64,000 bases of DNA from an uncultured Actinomycetes bacterium (GTDB lineage: Bacteria > Actinomycetota > Actinomycetes > Nanopelagicales > Nanopelagicaceae). Of the stretch, positions 56,533-64,000 are shown one piece after another. A program made the translations under genes and the position numbers. The stretch covers positions 22,020-86,019 of the forward strand of contig CAILJM010000019.1 of assembly GCA_903834515.1 (NCBI GenBank). Reading direction: 5' to 3'. Every line of letters starts with the position of its first letter. Positions within the stretch are counted from its first letter, which is position 1. The notes beneath the pieces are model-generated. The model was not told the origin of the DNA, did no database searches, and saw nothing but the letters and a program-made list of their open reading frames with translations.

Positions 56533-56955
56533 ATGGATCGTGAGAAGGCAAGAGCCGTATTGAACAAAAGCCAGAGCATTGCAATTGTTGGTGTCTCTGA
56601 CAAAGCTGATCGGCCAAGTTACGGCGTCGCAAAATATCTGCTGGAAAAGAGTGATTACACAATATATTTGGTTAATCCAAACTTTACTGATCTATTTGGG
56701 CAGAGAGTCTACGCTTCGCTCTCTGAAGTAAGTGAAGCTAGAGTGCAGATCGACATCGTGGATGTTTTTCGAAGAGTTGAAGATATGCCTCAAATACTTG
56801 ACGAGGCTATAGCTTTGGGAGCAAAAACTTTTTGGATGCAATTGGGACTTCGTGATGAAGTGTTGCGCGAAAGAGGCGAAGCGGCAGGTCTAGAGGTCAT
56901 TCAAGACCTATGTATAAAGATTGAGCATGAGAACTTCACACCGATAGAGAATTAG
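56533..56955 (+). CDS. CoA-binding domain protein (YccU-like)
   Basis: A 140-residue protein with a Rossmann-type CoA-binding fold: SIAIVGVSDKADRPSYGVAKYL near the start, VNPNFTDLFGQRVYASLSEV in the middle, and FWMQLGLRDEVLRERGEAAG towards the end. It fits the single-domain CoA-binding proteins similar to the first domain of succinyl-CoA ligase alpha. The function of these proteins is not settled. I use ATG 56533; TTG 56527 is possible. No clear ribosome site is seen for either. Confidence 0.85.
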   Translation: MDREKARAVLNKSQSIAIVGVSDKADRPSYGVAKYLLEKSDYTIYLVNPNFTDLFGQRVYASLSEVSEARVQIDIVDVFRRVEDMPQILDEAIALGAKTFWMQLGLRDEVLRERGEAAGLEVIQDLCIKIEHENFTPIEN

Positions 56956-56971
56956 ATTCCTCTCTGAGTGC

Positions 56972-57406
56972 TCACTTTGGTTCTAGTACGAGCGCTACAG
57001 AGTTAATGCACCAACGTTCATCGGTAGGAACGTCGTAGCCCTCGCCTTTGAAGACGTGACCGAGGTGTGATCCGCAGTGAGCGCATCTCACTTCAGTGCG
57101 AATCCGAGGAGCGAGTGATCGATCTTCAATGAGAACAACGGCATCATCGGAGGTCGGCGCATAGAAGGATGGCCAGCCGCAGCCAGAGTGGAATTTCGTT
57201 TCGCTCTTGAATAATTCGTTCGAGCAAGCCTTGCACCGATAGCTGCCAATTGTCTCAGTATCGTTGTATTCGCCAGTAAATGGGCGTTCCGTTGCGCCAT
57301 TGCGTAAGACCTCATAAGAGAGTGGATCTAAACTCTTAGCTAATTCAGCCTCGTTGATCGCAATCGGAAAATTGATCGGATCGGATTCGTTGTTGATCTC
57401 ACTCAT
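56972..57406 (-). CDS. msrB: Peptide-methionine (R)-S-oxide reductase
   Basis: Repairs oxidised methionine in proteins. The 144 residues have two zinc CxxC pairs (CKAC and CAHC), the segment KFHSGCGWPSFY, and the catalytic Cys in RWCINSVAL near the end (RYCINS is more usual). The ATG at 57406 follows TAATCT by 6 nt, so the gene has its own leaderless promoter and is not simply downstream of galK. Confidence 0.96.
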   Translation of the reverse strand: MSEINNESDPINFPIAINEAELAKSLDPLSYEVLRNGATERPFTGEYNDTETIGSYRCKACSNELFKSETKFHSGCGWPSFYAPTSDDAVVLIEDRSLAPRIRTEVRCAHCGSHLGHVFKGEGYDVPTDERWCINSVALVLEPK

Positions 57407-57412
57407 GCCTTG

Positions 57413-57418
57413 AGATTA
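57413..57418 (-). promoter_or_regulatory. -10 element TAATCT, leaderless start of msrB
   Basis: TAATCT on the minus strand, 6-nt gap, then ATG at 57406. Confidence 0.6.
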
Positions 57419-57459
57419 CCGATCTGGCTTTAGGTTGACCACTCGAATGGTGAGCGAAT

Positions 57460-58593
57460 CTAAGAAAGTACTCGTGCCCCATCAGAGGGGAGTGATGTGA
57501 AGAAGCGTGGCTCCGGGAATCCGGCATTCTTCATCGCCTCAAGGATCGCCGATTGGATGCTGGGGATGAGTTCGACCTTCGCAAGAGCGATTGCGCTTCC
57601 ACCAAATCCGCCACCAACCATGCGAGCACCGAGCGCCCCGTGAGCTACAGCTGTGCTGGCTACAAGGTCTAGTTCTGGGCAGCTCACCGTGTAATCGTCA
57701 CGAAGTGATGCATGAGAAGCGTTGAGAAGTTTCCCGACAGTGTTGAAATCGCCTTGAGTCAGTGCTTCGACGGTATCTAGGACTCGCTTCATCTCAGTGA
57801 CCGCGTGGTAGCCCCGGATGAAGGTCGTTGGGTCTAGCTCTGATTTGCGTGATTCAAACGCTGCAACAGAGATATCTCTCAGTGATGGTATTCCTAGAAT
57901 TTCAACGGCTTTCTCACATGAAGCTCGACGTTCGGCGTAACCGCCATCAACAAGTTCGTGATGAACCCGAGTGTCGATAATGAGAAGCTCAAGACCGTGT
58001 TCGGCAATATTAAATGGAATGTTCTGTGTAGAGAGATCTCTGCAGTCGATGAGTACGGCACTGCCTTCTTTACCCATAAGCGAGACTGATTGATCCATAA
58101 TTCCGCAAGGAACTCCGACAAAATCATTCTCAGCTCGCTGAGTGATGCGCGCAAGATCCTTTACATCGCGCTTGAGGTTAAAGAGTGTATTGAGTGCAAC
58201 AGCGGTGGAGCACTCCAGCGCGGCACTTGACGAGAGCCCCGCTCCGACTGGTACCTGTCCATCTACAAAAATATCTAAACCTTCTGCAATCCCAAGTGCC
58301 CAAATAACTCCGGCGACGTAGCGACCCCAGGTTTCGCCCTCGAGCGGTACGAGCTGGTTCAGTTCGATAACTTCATCTGGCTTCTGCGCGGAAGAGAATC
58401 GGAAAATATTTAGACCGTTCCTAGCGATCGCAACCGTCGTGTGATATTTAATCGCGAAGGGCAAGACAAAGCCATTGGAATAGTCGATGTGTTCGCCAAT
58501 TAGGTTTACGCGGCCGGGAGCTTGCGCTGTGATCTCGGGCGATTTTCCAAAGGCCCTAACGAAGGCCTCGTTGATATTTGTCGAAGAAAGCAC
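57460..58593 (-). CDS. galK: Galactokinase
   Basis: Phosphorylates galactose to galactose-1-phosphate. The 377 residues have the GHMP kinase signatures [18 protein letters not shown] (residues 25-42), [15 protein letters not shown] near 117, and the C-terminal [16 protein letters not shown]. The GTG start at 58593 is 6 nt from TAGAGT. It is divergent from the alpha-galactosidase, so released galactose is taken straight into the Leloir pathway; galT and galE are not in the window. Confidence 0.96.
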   Translation of the reverse strand: MLSSTNINEAFVRAFGKSPEITAQAPGRVNLIGEHIDYSNGFVLPFAIKYHTTVAIARNGLNIFRFSSAQKPDEVIELNQLVPLEGETWGRYVAGVIWALGIAEGLDIFVDGQVPVGAGLSSSAALECSTAVALNTLFNLKRDVKDLARITQRAENDFVGVPCGIMDQSVSLMGKEGSAVLIDCRDLSTQNIPFNIAEHGLELLIIDTRVHHELVDGGYAERRASCEKAVEILGIPSLRDISVAAFESRKSELDPTTFIRGYHAVTEMKRVLDTVEALTQGDFNTVGKLLNASHASLRDDYTVSCPELDLVASTAVAHGALGARMVGGGFGGSAIALAKVELIPSIQSAILEAMKNAGFPEPRFFTSLPSDGARVLS

Positions 58594-58599
58594 AGCGTG

Positions 58600-58605
58600 A
58601 CTCTA
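58600..58605 (-). promoter_or_regulatory. -10 element TAGAGT, leaderless start of galK
   Basis: TAGAGT on the minus strand, 6-nt gap, GTG at 58593. An inverted pair CACAG (58591-58595) / CTGTG (58606-58610) brackets it. Confidence 0.6.
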
Positions 58606-58629
58606 CTGTGAAAGGCGGTATCGCTCTAG

Positions 58630-58635
58630 TACTCT
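58630..58635 (+). promoter_or_regulatory. -10 element TACTCT, leaderless start of alpha-galactosidase
   Basis: TACTCT, 6-nt gap, GTG at 58642. It is 24 bases from the galK hexamer, so the -35 regions of the two genes must overlap the opposite -10. Confidence 0.55.
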
Positions 58636-58641
58636 TTTCGA

Positions 58642-60744
58642 GTGATCGTTCTCCAGAGTGACCGGAATTCAATTCTCTTTACTATCGAAGGTGATCAGCT
58701 CTCGATCTTCCACTGGGGCTCGCGCCTCACAGATGGCGAGAGCGCTTCAGAACTTCTGAAAGCCACAACCCGTCCGGTATCGCATTCGCACTGGGATTCC
58801 CCGATAACGATTGATGTGATGCGAGAACATAGTCGTGGCTATTACGGACACCCGACTATTCAAGGTAATAGAAATGGCAAAGCTTGGTCGACACATTTCG
58901 TATTTAAGAGCGAGACCCATACCGAGAACACTCTTACCGCCACTTTAGAAGATTTGCATGCCGAGCTTTCAATCCAACTGAAATATGAATTAACTAACTC
59001 TGGAGTTCTTACGATCTCTGCCACTCTTACCAATCTTGGAAGCAATGACTATCAATTAACCGAATTCATTCACTGGTTGCCACTATCTGACCGCGCAACG
59101 CAAGTAATGGATTTCACCGGAAGATGGTCGCACGAGCGACATCCTCAGCGCCGTAATATTTCTTATGGATTGAACTCTCGAGAGATTCGAGAGGGTCGAA
59201 CTGGCCATGATTACACAATCGCGCAACTCGCATTGAATTCGAATACCTCTTTTAATTCCGGTGAAGTCTGGTCAATCTCTGTAGCCTTTTCTGGAAACTC
59301 GATTCACCATGTCGAAAAAACTCAGTTTGGCGATCAATCAATTGGGGCCGGTGAGCTGTACCTACCAGGAGAGATCATTATCCCGGCGGGCGAGAGTTTT
59401 GAAATTTCACCAGCAAAGGCCTCTTATGCAGATGATGGCCTTGATGGTCTGTCTGATAATTTTTATAAAACCCTTCGAGCAAGGCCTCATCACCCAACCA
59501 ATATTCGACCACGTCCCCTCACGTTAAATGTTTGGGAAGCTGTCTACTTCCATCACGATCCGGCGAAAATTAAGGCGTTAGCTGATGTTGCAGCTGAAAT
59601 CGGCGTGGAGAGAATGGTGCTCGATGATGGTTGGTTCCATCTAAGGCGCAATGACAGTGCTGGACTTGGCGACTGGGTCGTCGATCCGACTGTTTGGCCA
59701 AATGGCTTCACCGAAATTATCGAATATCTCAATTCTCGCGGCATCGAATTCGGGTTATGGTTTGAGGGCGAAATGATTCAGGTCGACTCGGACCTTTATC
59801 GCGCACATCCTGAATGGATTTTGCATGAGGGTGATCGATTACCGGCCTTTCAGCGCAAGCAGCTGGTCTTAGATCTCACCCACGAAGGTGCCTACGAACA
59901 CGTTCTCTCTCAGGTTGATGCAGTCTTAAGTTCATTCAATATTGCTTACATCAAATGGGATCACAACAGAATTCTCAACGATGCAGGCCACCTTGGTCAC
60001 GCGGCAGTGCATAATCAAACGCTCGCGACCTATCGACTCTTTGATGAGTTGAAGAAGCGCCACCCAGGATTAGAAATTGAATCTTGCGCGTCAGGTGGTG
60101 GACGAATTGATCTTGGAATGGTTGAGCATGCTGATCGCTTCTGGACATCCGATAACAACGATGCGTTAGAGCGACAGACCATTCAGCGTTGGACTTCGTT
60201 GGTCATTCCACCAGAGATGTTGGGGACGCACATTGGACCTACTCAAGGGCATCAAACAGGAAAGACCACAGAGATATCTTTCCGAGCGATAAATGCACTC
60301 TTCGGCCACGCCGGAATTGAATGGGATGTCACACAGGCTTCTGAAAGTGATCGCGCAATTCTTAAAAGTTGGGCTTCTTTGTACAAGAGCAAGCGAGATC
60401 TCTTGCATTCAGGAAGAACAGTTCGAGCCGAATACCCGGATACAACTGCATTCTTGTATGGAGTCATCGCTCAAGATAAGAGCGAGGCGATCTTTGCTTT
60501 TATGCAGCATCTGATGCCTGCCTCCAACTTTTCGCCAAAGATGACCTTCCCAGGTTTGGAACCCGAATCAAGATATGAAGTAAAAGTCTTAACTGAAGTT
60601 GGTCACCCCCGAACGCTTCAAGTTGGTCCCACGCAATGGGATTCAGGTGTGGTGCTTTCTGGAGCCGCGCTTGCGAAAGTCGGAATTCAACCACCAACCC
60701 TCGCTCCAGAAAATGGAATTCTCATTCATATTTGCAAGCGATAA
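58642..60744 (+). CDS. Alpha-galactosidase, GH36 family
   Basis: Hydrolyses alpha-1,6-galactosides such as melibiose and raffinose-type sugars. The 700 residues have an N-terminal beta-sandwich (about 1-300), a TIM barrel with ERMVLDDGWFHLRR, the catalytic nucleophile Asp440 in YIKWDHNRIL, and the acid/base region WTSDNNDALERQ (Asp504), then a C-terminal beta domain. No signal peptide is seen, so it probably acts in the cytoplasm on imported oligosaccharides. The start is GTG at 58642, 6 nt after TACTCT. Confidence 0.94.
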   Translation: MIVLQSDRNSILFTIEGDQLSIFHWGSRLTDGESASELLKATTRPVSHSHWDSPITIDVMREHSRGYYGHPTIQGNRNGKAWSTHFVFKSETHTENTLTATLEDLHAELSIQLKYELTNSGVLTISATLTNLGSNDYQLTEFIHWLPLSDRATQVMDFTGRWSHERHPQRRNISYGLNSREIREGRTGHDYTIAQLALNSNTSFNSGEVWSISVAFSGNSIHHVEKTQFGDQSIGAGELYLPGEIIIPAGESFEISPAKASYADDGLDGLSDNFYKTLRARPHHPTNIRPRPLTLNVWEAVYFHHDPAKIKALADVAAEIGVERMVLDDGWFHLRRNDSAGLGDWVVDPTVWPNGFTEIIEYLNSRGIEFGLWFEGEMIQVDSDLYRAHPEWILHEGDRLPAFQRKQLVLDLTHEGAYEHVLSQVDAVLSSFNIAYIKWDHNRILNDAGHLGHAAVHNQTLATYRLFDELKKRHPGLEIESCASGGGRIDLGMVEHADRFWTSDNNDALERQTIQRWTSLVIPPEMLGTHIGPTQGHQTGKTTEISFRAINALFGHAGIEWDVTQASESDRAILKSWASLYKSKRDLLHSGRTVRAEYPDTTAFLYGVIAQDKSEAIFAFMQHLMPASNFSPKMTFPGLEPESRYEVKVLTEVGHPRTLQVGPTQWDSGVVLSGAALAKVGIQPPTLAPENGILIHICKR

Positions 60745-60797
60745 GTAGGTAGCAAGCGATCTGGCTCACATAAGTTGGCACATTTTTATATCGATCG

Positions 60798-60803
60798 TAG
60801 GAT
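60798..60803 (+). promoter_or_regulatory. -10 element TAGGAT, leaderless start of nitroreductase
   Basis: TAGGAT, 6-nt gap, ATG at 60810. Confidence 0.6.
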
Positions 60804-60809
60804 CAATCT

Positions 60810-61376
60810 ATGCGCAAACCTGTAGAGAGTTCAGAACCAATCCATCCAGTTCTAGCAGAGCGCTGGAGCCCTCGCTCATTCGAGCATGGTGCGGAAATAT
60901 CAGAAAACGATCTCACGGCCTTGATCGAGGCAGCGCGTTGGGCACCCTCAGCAAATAATCTCCAACCTTGGAAGTTCATCGTTGCAAAACACGGCGATGA
61001 AAAATTTGAGTTCATCGCCTCGACTCTTGCGGGCTTCAATAAAGAATGGGCACCGAGTGCTTCTGCATTTATCGTGGCAATTGCCGAAGTTCTCAATGCC
61101 GATGAAACTGCTCGACATACGGCCCTTTATGATCTGGGCTTAGCAGTCGGATTTTTGAGCGTTGAGGCTCAACACCGGGATCTCGTAACCCATCAGATGG
61201 CTGGCTTTGATCGAGATGGGTTGGCAGATCATTTTCAATTTTCAGCAGCCTTAAAAGCGATCACCGTGATTGCTGTCGGCAAACAGGCTCACAGTTCACA
61301 ATTGAAGAGTGATGCACTTCGCGAGCGTGAAGAGTCTCCGCGTACTCGCAAGCCACTATCTGAAATTACGCTTTAA
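60810..61376 (+). CDS. Nitroreductase-family flavoprotein
   Basis: A 188-residue FMN-dependent oxidoreductase. The family pattern is ERWSPRSFEHGAEIS near the N terminus, IEAARWAPSANNLQPWKFIV with the FMN-phosphate-binding segment, and LGLAVGFLSVEAQHRDL. The physiological substrate is unknown; quinones or nitroaromatics are typical for the family. It is convergent with the membrane-protein gene that follows, with 8 bases between them. Confidence 0.9.
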   Translation: MRKPVESSEPIHPVLAERWSPRSFEHGAEISENDLTALIEAARWAPSANNLQPWKFIVAKHGDEKFEFIASTLAGFNKEWAPSASAFIVAIAEVLNADETARHTALYDLGLAVGFLSVEAQHRDLVTHQMAGFDRDGLADHFQFSAALKAITVIAVGKQAHSSQLKSDALREREESPRTRKPLSEITL

Positions 61377-61384
61377 CCCAATTC

Positions 61385-62068
61385 TTATTTCAGGATATTG
61401 ACTGCCCTAGCAATCACCAAGCCGACCGTCACAAGTGATGTAGTCGACTGAATTGTCATGAGCGTCTTTGCCCATCTGGAGAGCGGAAGAGTATCTGTAG
61501 GGCTAAAAGCGCTTGCATTTGTAAAGGAGATATAGAGGTAATCAAAGAAGTTCGGCGCCCAATCTGAAGGCGCTAATTGATTTGATTGCATTTGGGGAAA
61601 TAGAAAGTCCGGGTACGGGTCTCTTGCTTGGGCCCGAGCACCGGGGCCGCCACGGTCGAATTCCCAATACCAAAGACTAAAAGCGATGATATTTGTTAAC
61701 CAGATGGAGCCGCCCGCTGCTAATAAATTATTTGGACTAGTGATTCCACCATTCAAGAGTTCACGTATTAAATGCACAGTGGAAGCGATATTAGATAAAG
61801 TCATGATCGCGCTTAATGCGATTCCCAATATCCATCGACCTTGCCTGTGCCCCTTAATACGGCCGGGATTCCAAGCAAAGAGAGCAAGCGCGAGCATTGC
61901 TTCGAGAAGACAGATCCAACGCTGCGATTTCAACGCGAAATGGGATGGCAAGCTGTATTGAAGTCCGATGACGACAATGACGACGAACGATACTGGCCAG
62001 CGCGGCTCGCCTTGGCCGACTTTGTGCCAGTGCGGCATCGATGGAAGGTGGTAATCGCGAGCTCTCAT
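61385..62068 (-). CDS. Conserved membrane protein of unknown function
   Basis: A 227-residue protein with about five or six transmembrane helices. The C-terminal part contains FDYLYISFTNASAFSPTDT followed by a last helix with TTSLVTVGLVIARAVNIL, which resembles DUF1345-type membrane proteins. I place the start at ATG 62068, with a 4-base overlap with the upstream stop (ATGA), and not at 62101. It is probably cotranscribed with and coupled to the dimethylformamidase-like gene. The function is unknown. Confidence 0.75.
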   Translation of the reverse strand: MRARDYHLPSMPHWHKVGQGEPRWPVSFVVIVVIGLQYSLPSHFALKSQRWICLLEAMLALALFAWNPGRIKGHRQGRWILGIALSAIMTLSNIASTVHLIRELLNGGITSPNNLLAAGGSIWLTNIIAFSLWYWEFDRGGPGARAQARDPYPDFLFPQMQSNQLAPSDWAPNFFDYLYISFTNASAFSPTDTLPLSRWAKTLMTIQSTTSLVTVGLVIARAVNILK

Positions 62069-63747
62069 TTGAGAGTCTTTCCGACTGCTTTTGTCTGCCA
62101 CAAAGTAAGCACTTGTGAAGTGATTGATTGCAGCAAGGAACGCGTTGACTCTGGAACTGTGCTTTCAGCGCAGGTCGGACTTACTTCACAAGGCCAATAA
62201 TTAATTCCGCTCACAAAGGTTGCGGATCCACTAGGTGTAGTAAACCAAATAGTCTGACCCGTTAGTGATCTATGAGGTGGATTAATACGGGAAGCGGAAT
62301 TTGCAAGTGAAAACTTCCCAGAAAAAATAAGATGTGGATTTTGTGGAGTTGCGCTCCCAGATGCAATCGAATCGATCTCTGAGTTAGGGGACCAACCGCT
62401 AAGTGACTCGCCCGCTGGAATCTTTAACCATGTTGGAATTTGAGCCGGGAAAAGAGTGCCCCTTACATGAACTCCCGCAGTAACTTCCCCGGTGAGTAAA
62501 GATGGCGGTGTGTTGATTCGTGAATCCCCAAATTGAATGGAAATTTGCTGCCAATTAGTTTGTGGATCCGCTCGAGCGTTTCGATAGATGACTAAGTGGC
62601 GGTCGGGGCCAGTAGGCGAAGATTCAGTACGAACTTGCCAATAGGCACCATTCGCGCCCATAAATGCAATATTTTCACCTAAATTTCGCGCGGCAAGAAT
62701 TGTGTCAAATTCTCGTCGAGTCATGTATTCGGGGTGGCCGCTCATGAGCAGGGCGCTGTATTTGGTAACAACTGAAGGCGCATGGCTTACGTCAATGTCG
62801 GTTGTTTGATCAATGTTAAGCCCGGTGGATTCTAGGTATTGCACAAAGGAGATTGCATCGCGCTCGATATGACTTATTCCGCTACCTCCATATGGACGAT
62901 CAAGTGATGCAATTTTTGATCTCCCATCTTCGCCTCCAAGCATTGCTGTATATGTCGAATGGCCTCCAAATGAGTTGTAGGCGGACCAGGTCAATGTTGA
63001 ATGAACTAAGAGAATTTTTGAAGTTGACTGAGCAGACCTAAGAATGAACGGAGCTACATTTTCGATTTTTCCTAGAGGATTCAACGAAGCGACTATGTAA
63101 AGGCCAGGAGTCCAATCGGGGCCCACATCAAATGAGACTGTCGTCGGCCATTCAGTCTCGATGGTTCTGGTTACATTTCTTAATGTGGGGACGTTTCGCC
63201 GTTTTAGTTTTATTGGTCCAGAGTTCCACATCATTCGAGCGCCAGATCCGTTGTACCAGCCGACTCGAAGCACTTCAAAACTTCTCGGAGATTTGTTTAT
63301 CGCACCTTCAAAGTTCACGGGGAAGAGTGATGCATGAATTCCAATTTTTTCTCCGCAAGTAACCGATTGTCGATCAAGCCAGAGCACAGATCCGGATTCT
63401 TGGTAGAGACGTAACGTTCGCCAATCTGCAGTCGTAAGCGCGACACCGGGGTTTTGATTTTCTTTTGAAACCCAGTCACCACTTTGCGGTTGGCAATCAG
63501 AAGCGAGTTTTGCATTATCGTCAGGCAATGTCGTTGTTAACGAGTCACTAAAAGTTGTGAGAGGCCGCGAAGCGACATCTGCGTGAAGCGCGAGCGGTGG
63601 TAGTAGATCTGCAGAGTGAGTTACGTGGTGATAGAGAAGGATCGCCCCCGAGAAGACCCCACCAGCGAGTAGCAAGGTGGCCAGCGATGCGGCCAGAACC
63701 TTCGGTCTCCTATAAAAATGTGGGGCAAATGTCTTCTTGTTGCGCAT
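62065..63747 (-). CDS. Membrane-anchored N,N-dimethylformamidase-like protein
   Basis: A 560-residue protein with a basic N terminus and one transmembrane segment (VLAASLATLLLAGGVFSGAILLY, about 17-39), so the rest should face outside. The body matches the large-subunit-like domain of N,N-dimethylformamidase in general form: PRSFEVLRVGWYNGSGARMMW, HSTLTWSAYNSFGGHSTY, LMSGHPEYMTRREFD and AFMGANGAYWQVR. The true substrate is not known; many such proteins are not shown to act on dimethylformamide. No small subunit is next to it. The ATG at 63747 is 9 nt from TACCCT. Confidence 0.78.
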   Translation of the reverse strand: MRNKKTFAPHFYRRPKVLAASLATLLLAGGVFSGAILLYHHVTHSADLLPPLALHADVASRPLTTFSDSLTTTLPDDNAKLASDCQPQSGDWVSKENQNPGVALTTADWRTLRLYQESGSVLWLDRQSVTCGEKIGIHASLFPVNFEGAINKSPRSFEVLRVGWYNGSGARMMWNSGPIKLKRRNVPTLRNVTRTIETEWPTTVSFDVGPDWTPGLYIVASLNPLGKIENVAPFILRSAQSTSKILLVHSTLTWSAYNSFGGHSTYTAMLGGEDGRSKIASLDRPYGGSGISHIERDAISFVQYLESTGLNIDQTTDIDVSHAPSVVTKYSALLMSGHPEYMTRREFDTILAARNLGENIAFMGANGAYWQVRTESSPTGPDRHLVIYRNARADPQTNWQQISIQFGDSRINTPPSLLTGEVTAGVHVRGTLFPAQIPTWLKIPAGESLSGWSPNSEIDSIASGSATPQNPHLIFSGKFSLANSASRINPPHRSLTGQTIWFTTPSGSATFVSGINYWPCEVSPTCAESTVPESTRSLLQSITSQVLTLWQTKAVGKTLK

Positions 63748-63756
63748 GATGAATCA

Positions 63757-63762
63757 AGGGTA
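63757..63762 (-). promoter_or_regulatory. Probable -10 TACCCT of the dimethylformamidase-like gene
   Basis: TACCCT on the minus strand, 9 nt before ATG 63747. Confidence 0.4.
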
Positions 63763-63864
63763 CCTCTGATCGCTAGCCCGTCGGAGGGTCGCATTTCTAG
63801 GCGTGATTTCTGAGGGATTTCTCACCCAGCCGTGATTCGTTGTACCCTGCGCTGTACTTTTTTC

Positions 63865-63937
63865 GCCCCCCTAGCTCAGTCGGTAGAGCGTTTCCATGGT
63901 AAGGAAAAGGTCACCGGTTCGATTCCGGTGGGGGGCT
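63865..63937 (+). tRNA. tRNA-Thr (anticodon GGT)
   Basis: Acceptor stem GCCCCCC (63865-63871) pairs with GGGGGGC (63930-63936), discriminator T, no encoded CCA. The anticodon stem TTTCC/GGAAA holds the loop ATGGTAA with anticodon GGT at 63898-63900. T arm ACCGG/CCGGT. Confidence 0.96.
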
Positions 63938-63938
63938 C

Positions 63939-64000
63939 GGCGGGATAGCTCAGCTTGGTAGAGCAAGCGGCTCATAATCGCTGTGTCGTGGGTTCAAATC
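63939..64000 (+). tRNA. tRNA-Met (anticodon CAT), 3' truncated by window end
   Basis: Begins GGCGGGA one base after tRNA-Thr. The loop CTCATAA carries anticodon CAT at 63973-63975. The T loop is cut by the window end. The tRNA-Thr/tRNA-Met pair is common in actinobacteria, usually before rpmG; elongator Met is most likely, since an initiator tRNA would have a different acceptor end. A lysidine-modified Ile tRNA cannot be fully excluded. Confidence 0.88.

Noticed and set aside
63780..63864. Clear promoter of the tRNA-Thr/tRNA-Met unit
   Set aside because: TACTTT (63855-63860) is a possible -10, but no acceptable -35 at 16-18 bases was found, so I do not list it.
1..64000. CRISPR array, prophage, insertion sequence or toxin-antitoxin or defence genes
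   Set aside because: No regularly spaced repeats, transposase, integrase or recognisable defence domains were found in any frame that I read.

Overview
The window looks like a piece of a streamlined, moderate-GC actinobacterial chromosome. The gene content and order are actinobacterial: clpC, mutY and radA lie close together; an XPB-type helicase sits near its helicase-associated partner; a histidine phosphatase, a TlpA-like lipoprotein, ccdA, resB and ccsB are followed by the men genes, as in Mycobacterium; and there is a 14-gene nuo operon. Intergenic spacers are very short, many genes overlap by 1-4 bases, and many starts sit 6 nt after a TANNNT hexamer, the pattern of leaderless actinobacterial transcription. 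My best inference is a freshwater acI-type (Nanopelagicales) actinobacterium. No 16S gene or marker comparison is available here, so the lineage is not proven.

Layout. Bases 1-4130 hold the 3' part of clpC, then mutY, radA and a cysteine-rich unknown gene. Bases 4130-8580 hold proC, a secreted beta-propeller-like protein, a large secreted metallopeptidase-like protein and a glutaredoxin-like protein. Bases 8566-14270 hold XPB helicase, an M20 peptidase, the helicase-associated partner and a HAD phosphatase, all on the minus strand. Bases 14332-18578 are the System II cytochrome c maturation operon. Bases 18635-26864 are menaquinone synthesis (menA, E, B, C, D, F, G) plus bioY. Bases 27097-43088 are nuoABCDEFGHIJKLMN, ending in a polyprenyl diphosphate synthase that would supply the quinone side chain. 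Bases 43050-45880 hold rarD, yajQ and an NCS1 nucleobase permease. Bases 45954-54549 are nucleoside salvage: deoC on the plus strand, and add, deoA, cdd plus a BMP/ABC nucleoside importer on the minus strand.

Bases 54766-57406 hold tRNA-Tyr, an AT-rich methyltransferase-like membrane protein, two small genes around a repeat-rich spacer, and msrB. Bases 57460-60744 are galactokinase and a GH36 alpha-galactosidase, transcribed divergently from a 48-bp spacer. The window ends with a nitroreductase, a membrane protein, a dimethylformamidase-like surface protein, tRNA-Thr and a truncated tRNA-Met.

Taken together: menaquinone is made by the men genes and the polyprenyl synthase and reduced by Nuo; cytochrome c maturation serves the lower part of the same chain; nucleosides and alpha-galactosides supply carbon. 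No mobile element, prophage, CRISPR array or recognisable defence system was seen. The strongest non-gene signals are the repeated leaderless promoter motif, one apparent shared bidirectional -10 element between menE and menB, a 14-bp terminator hairpin that separates the binding-protein gene from the rest of its transporter, and the compositionally distinct segment after tRNA-Tyr.
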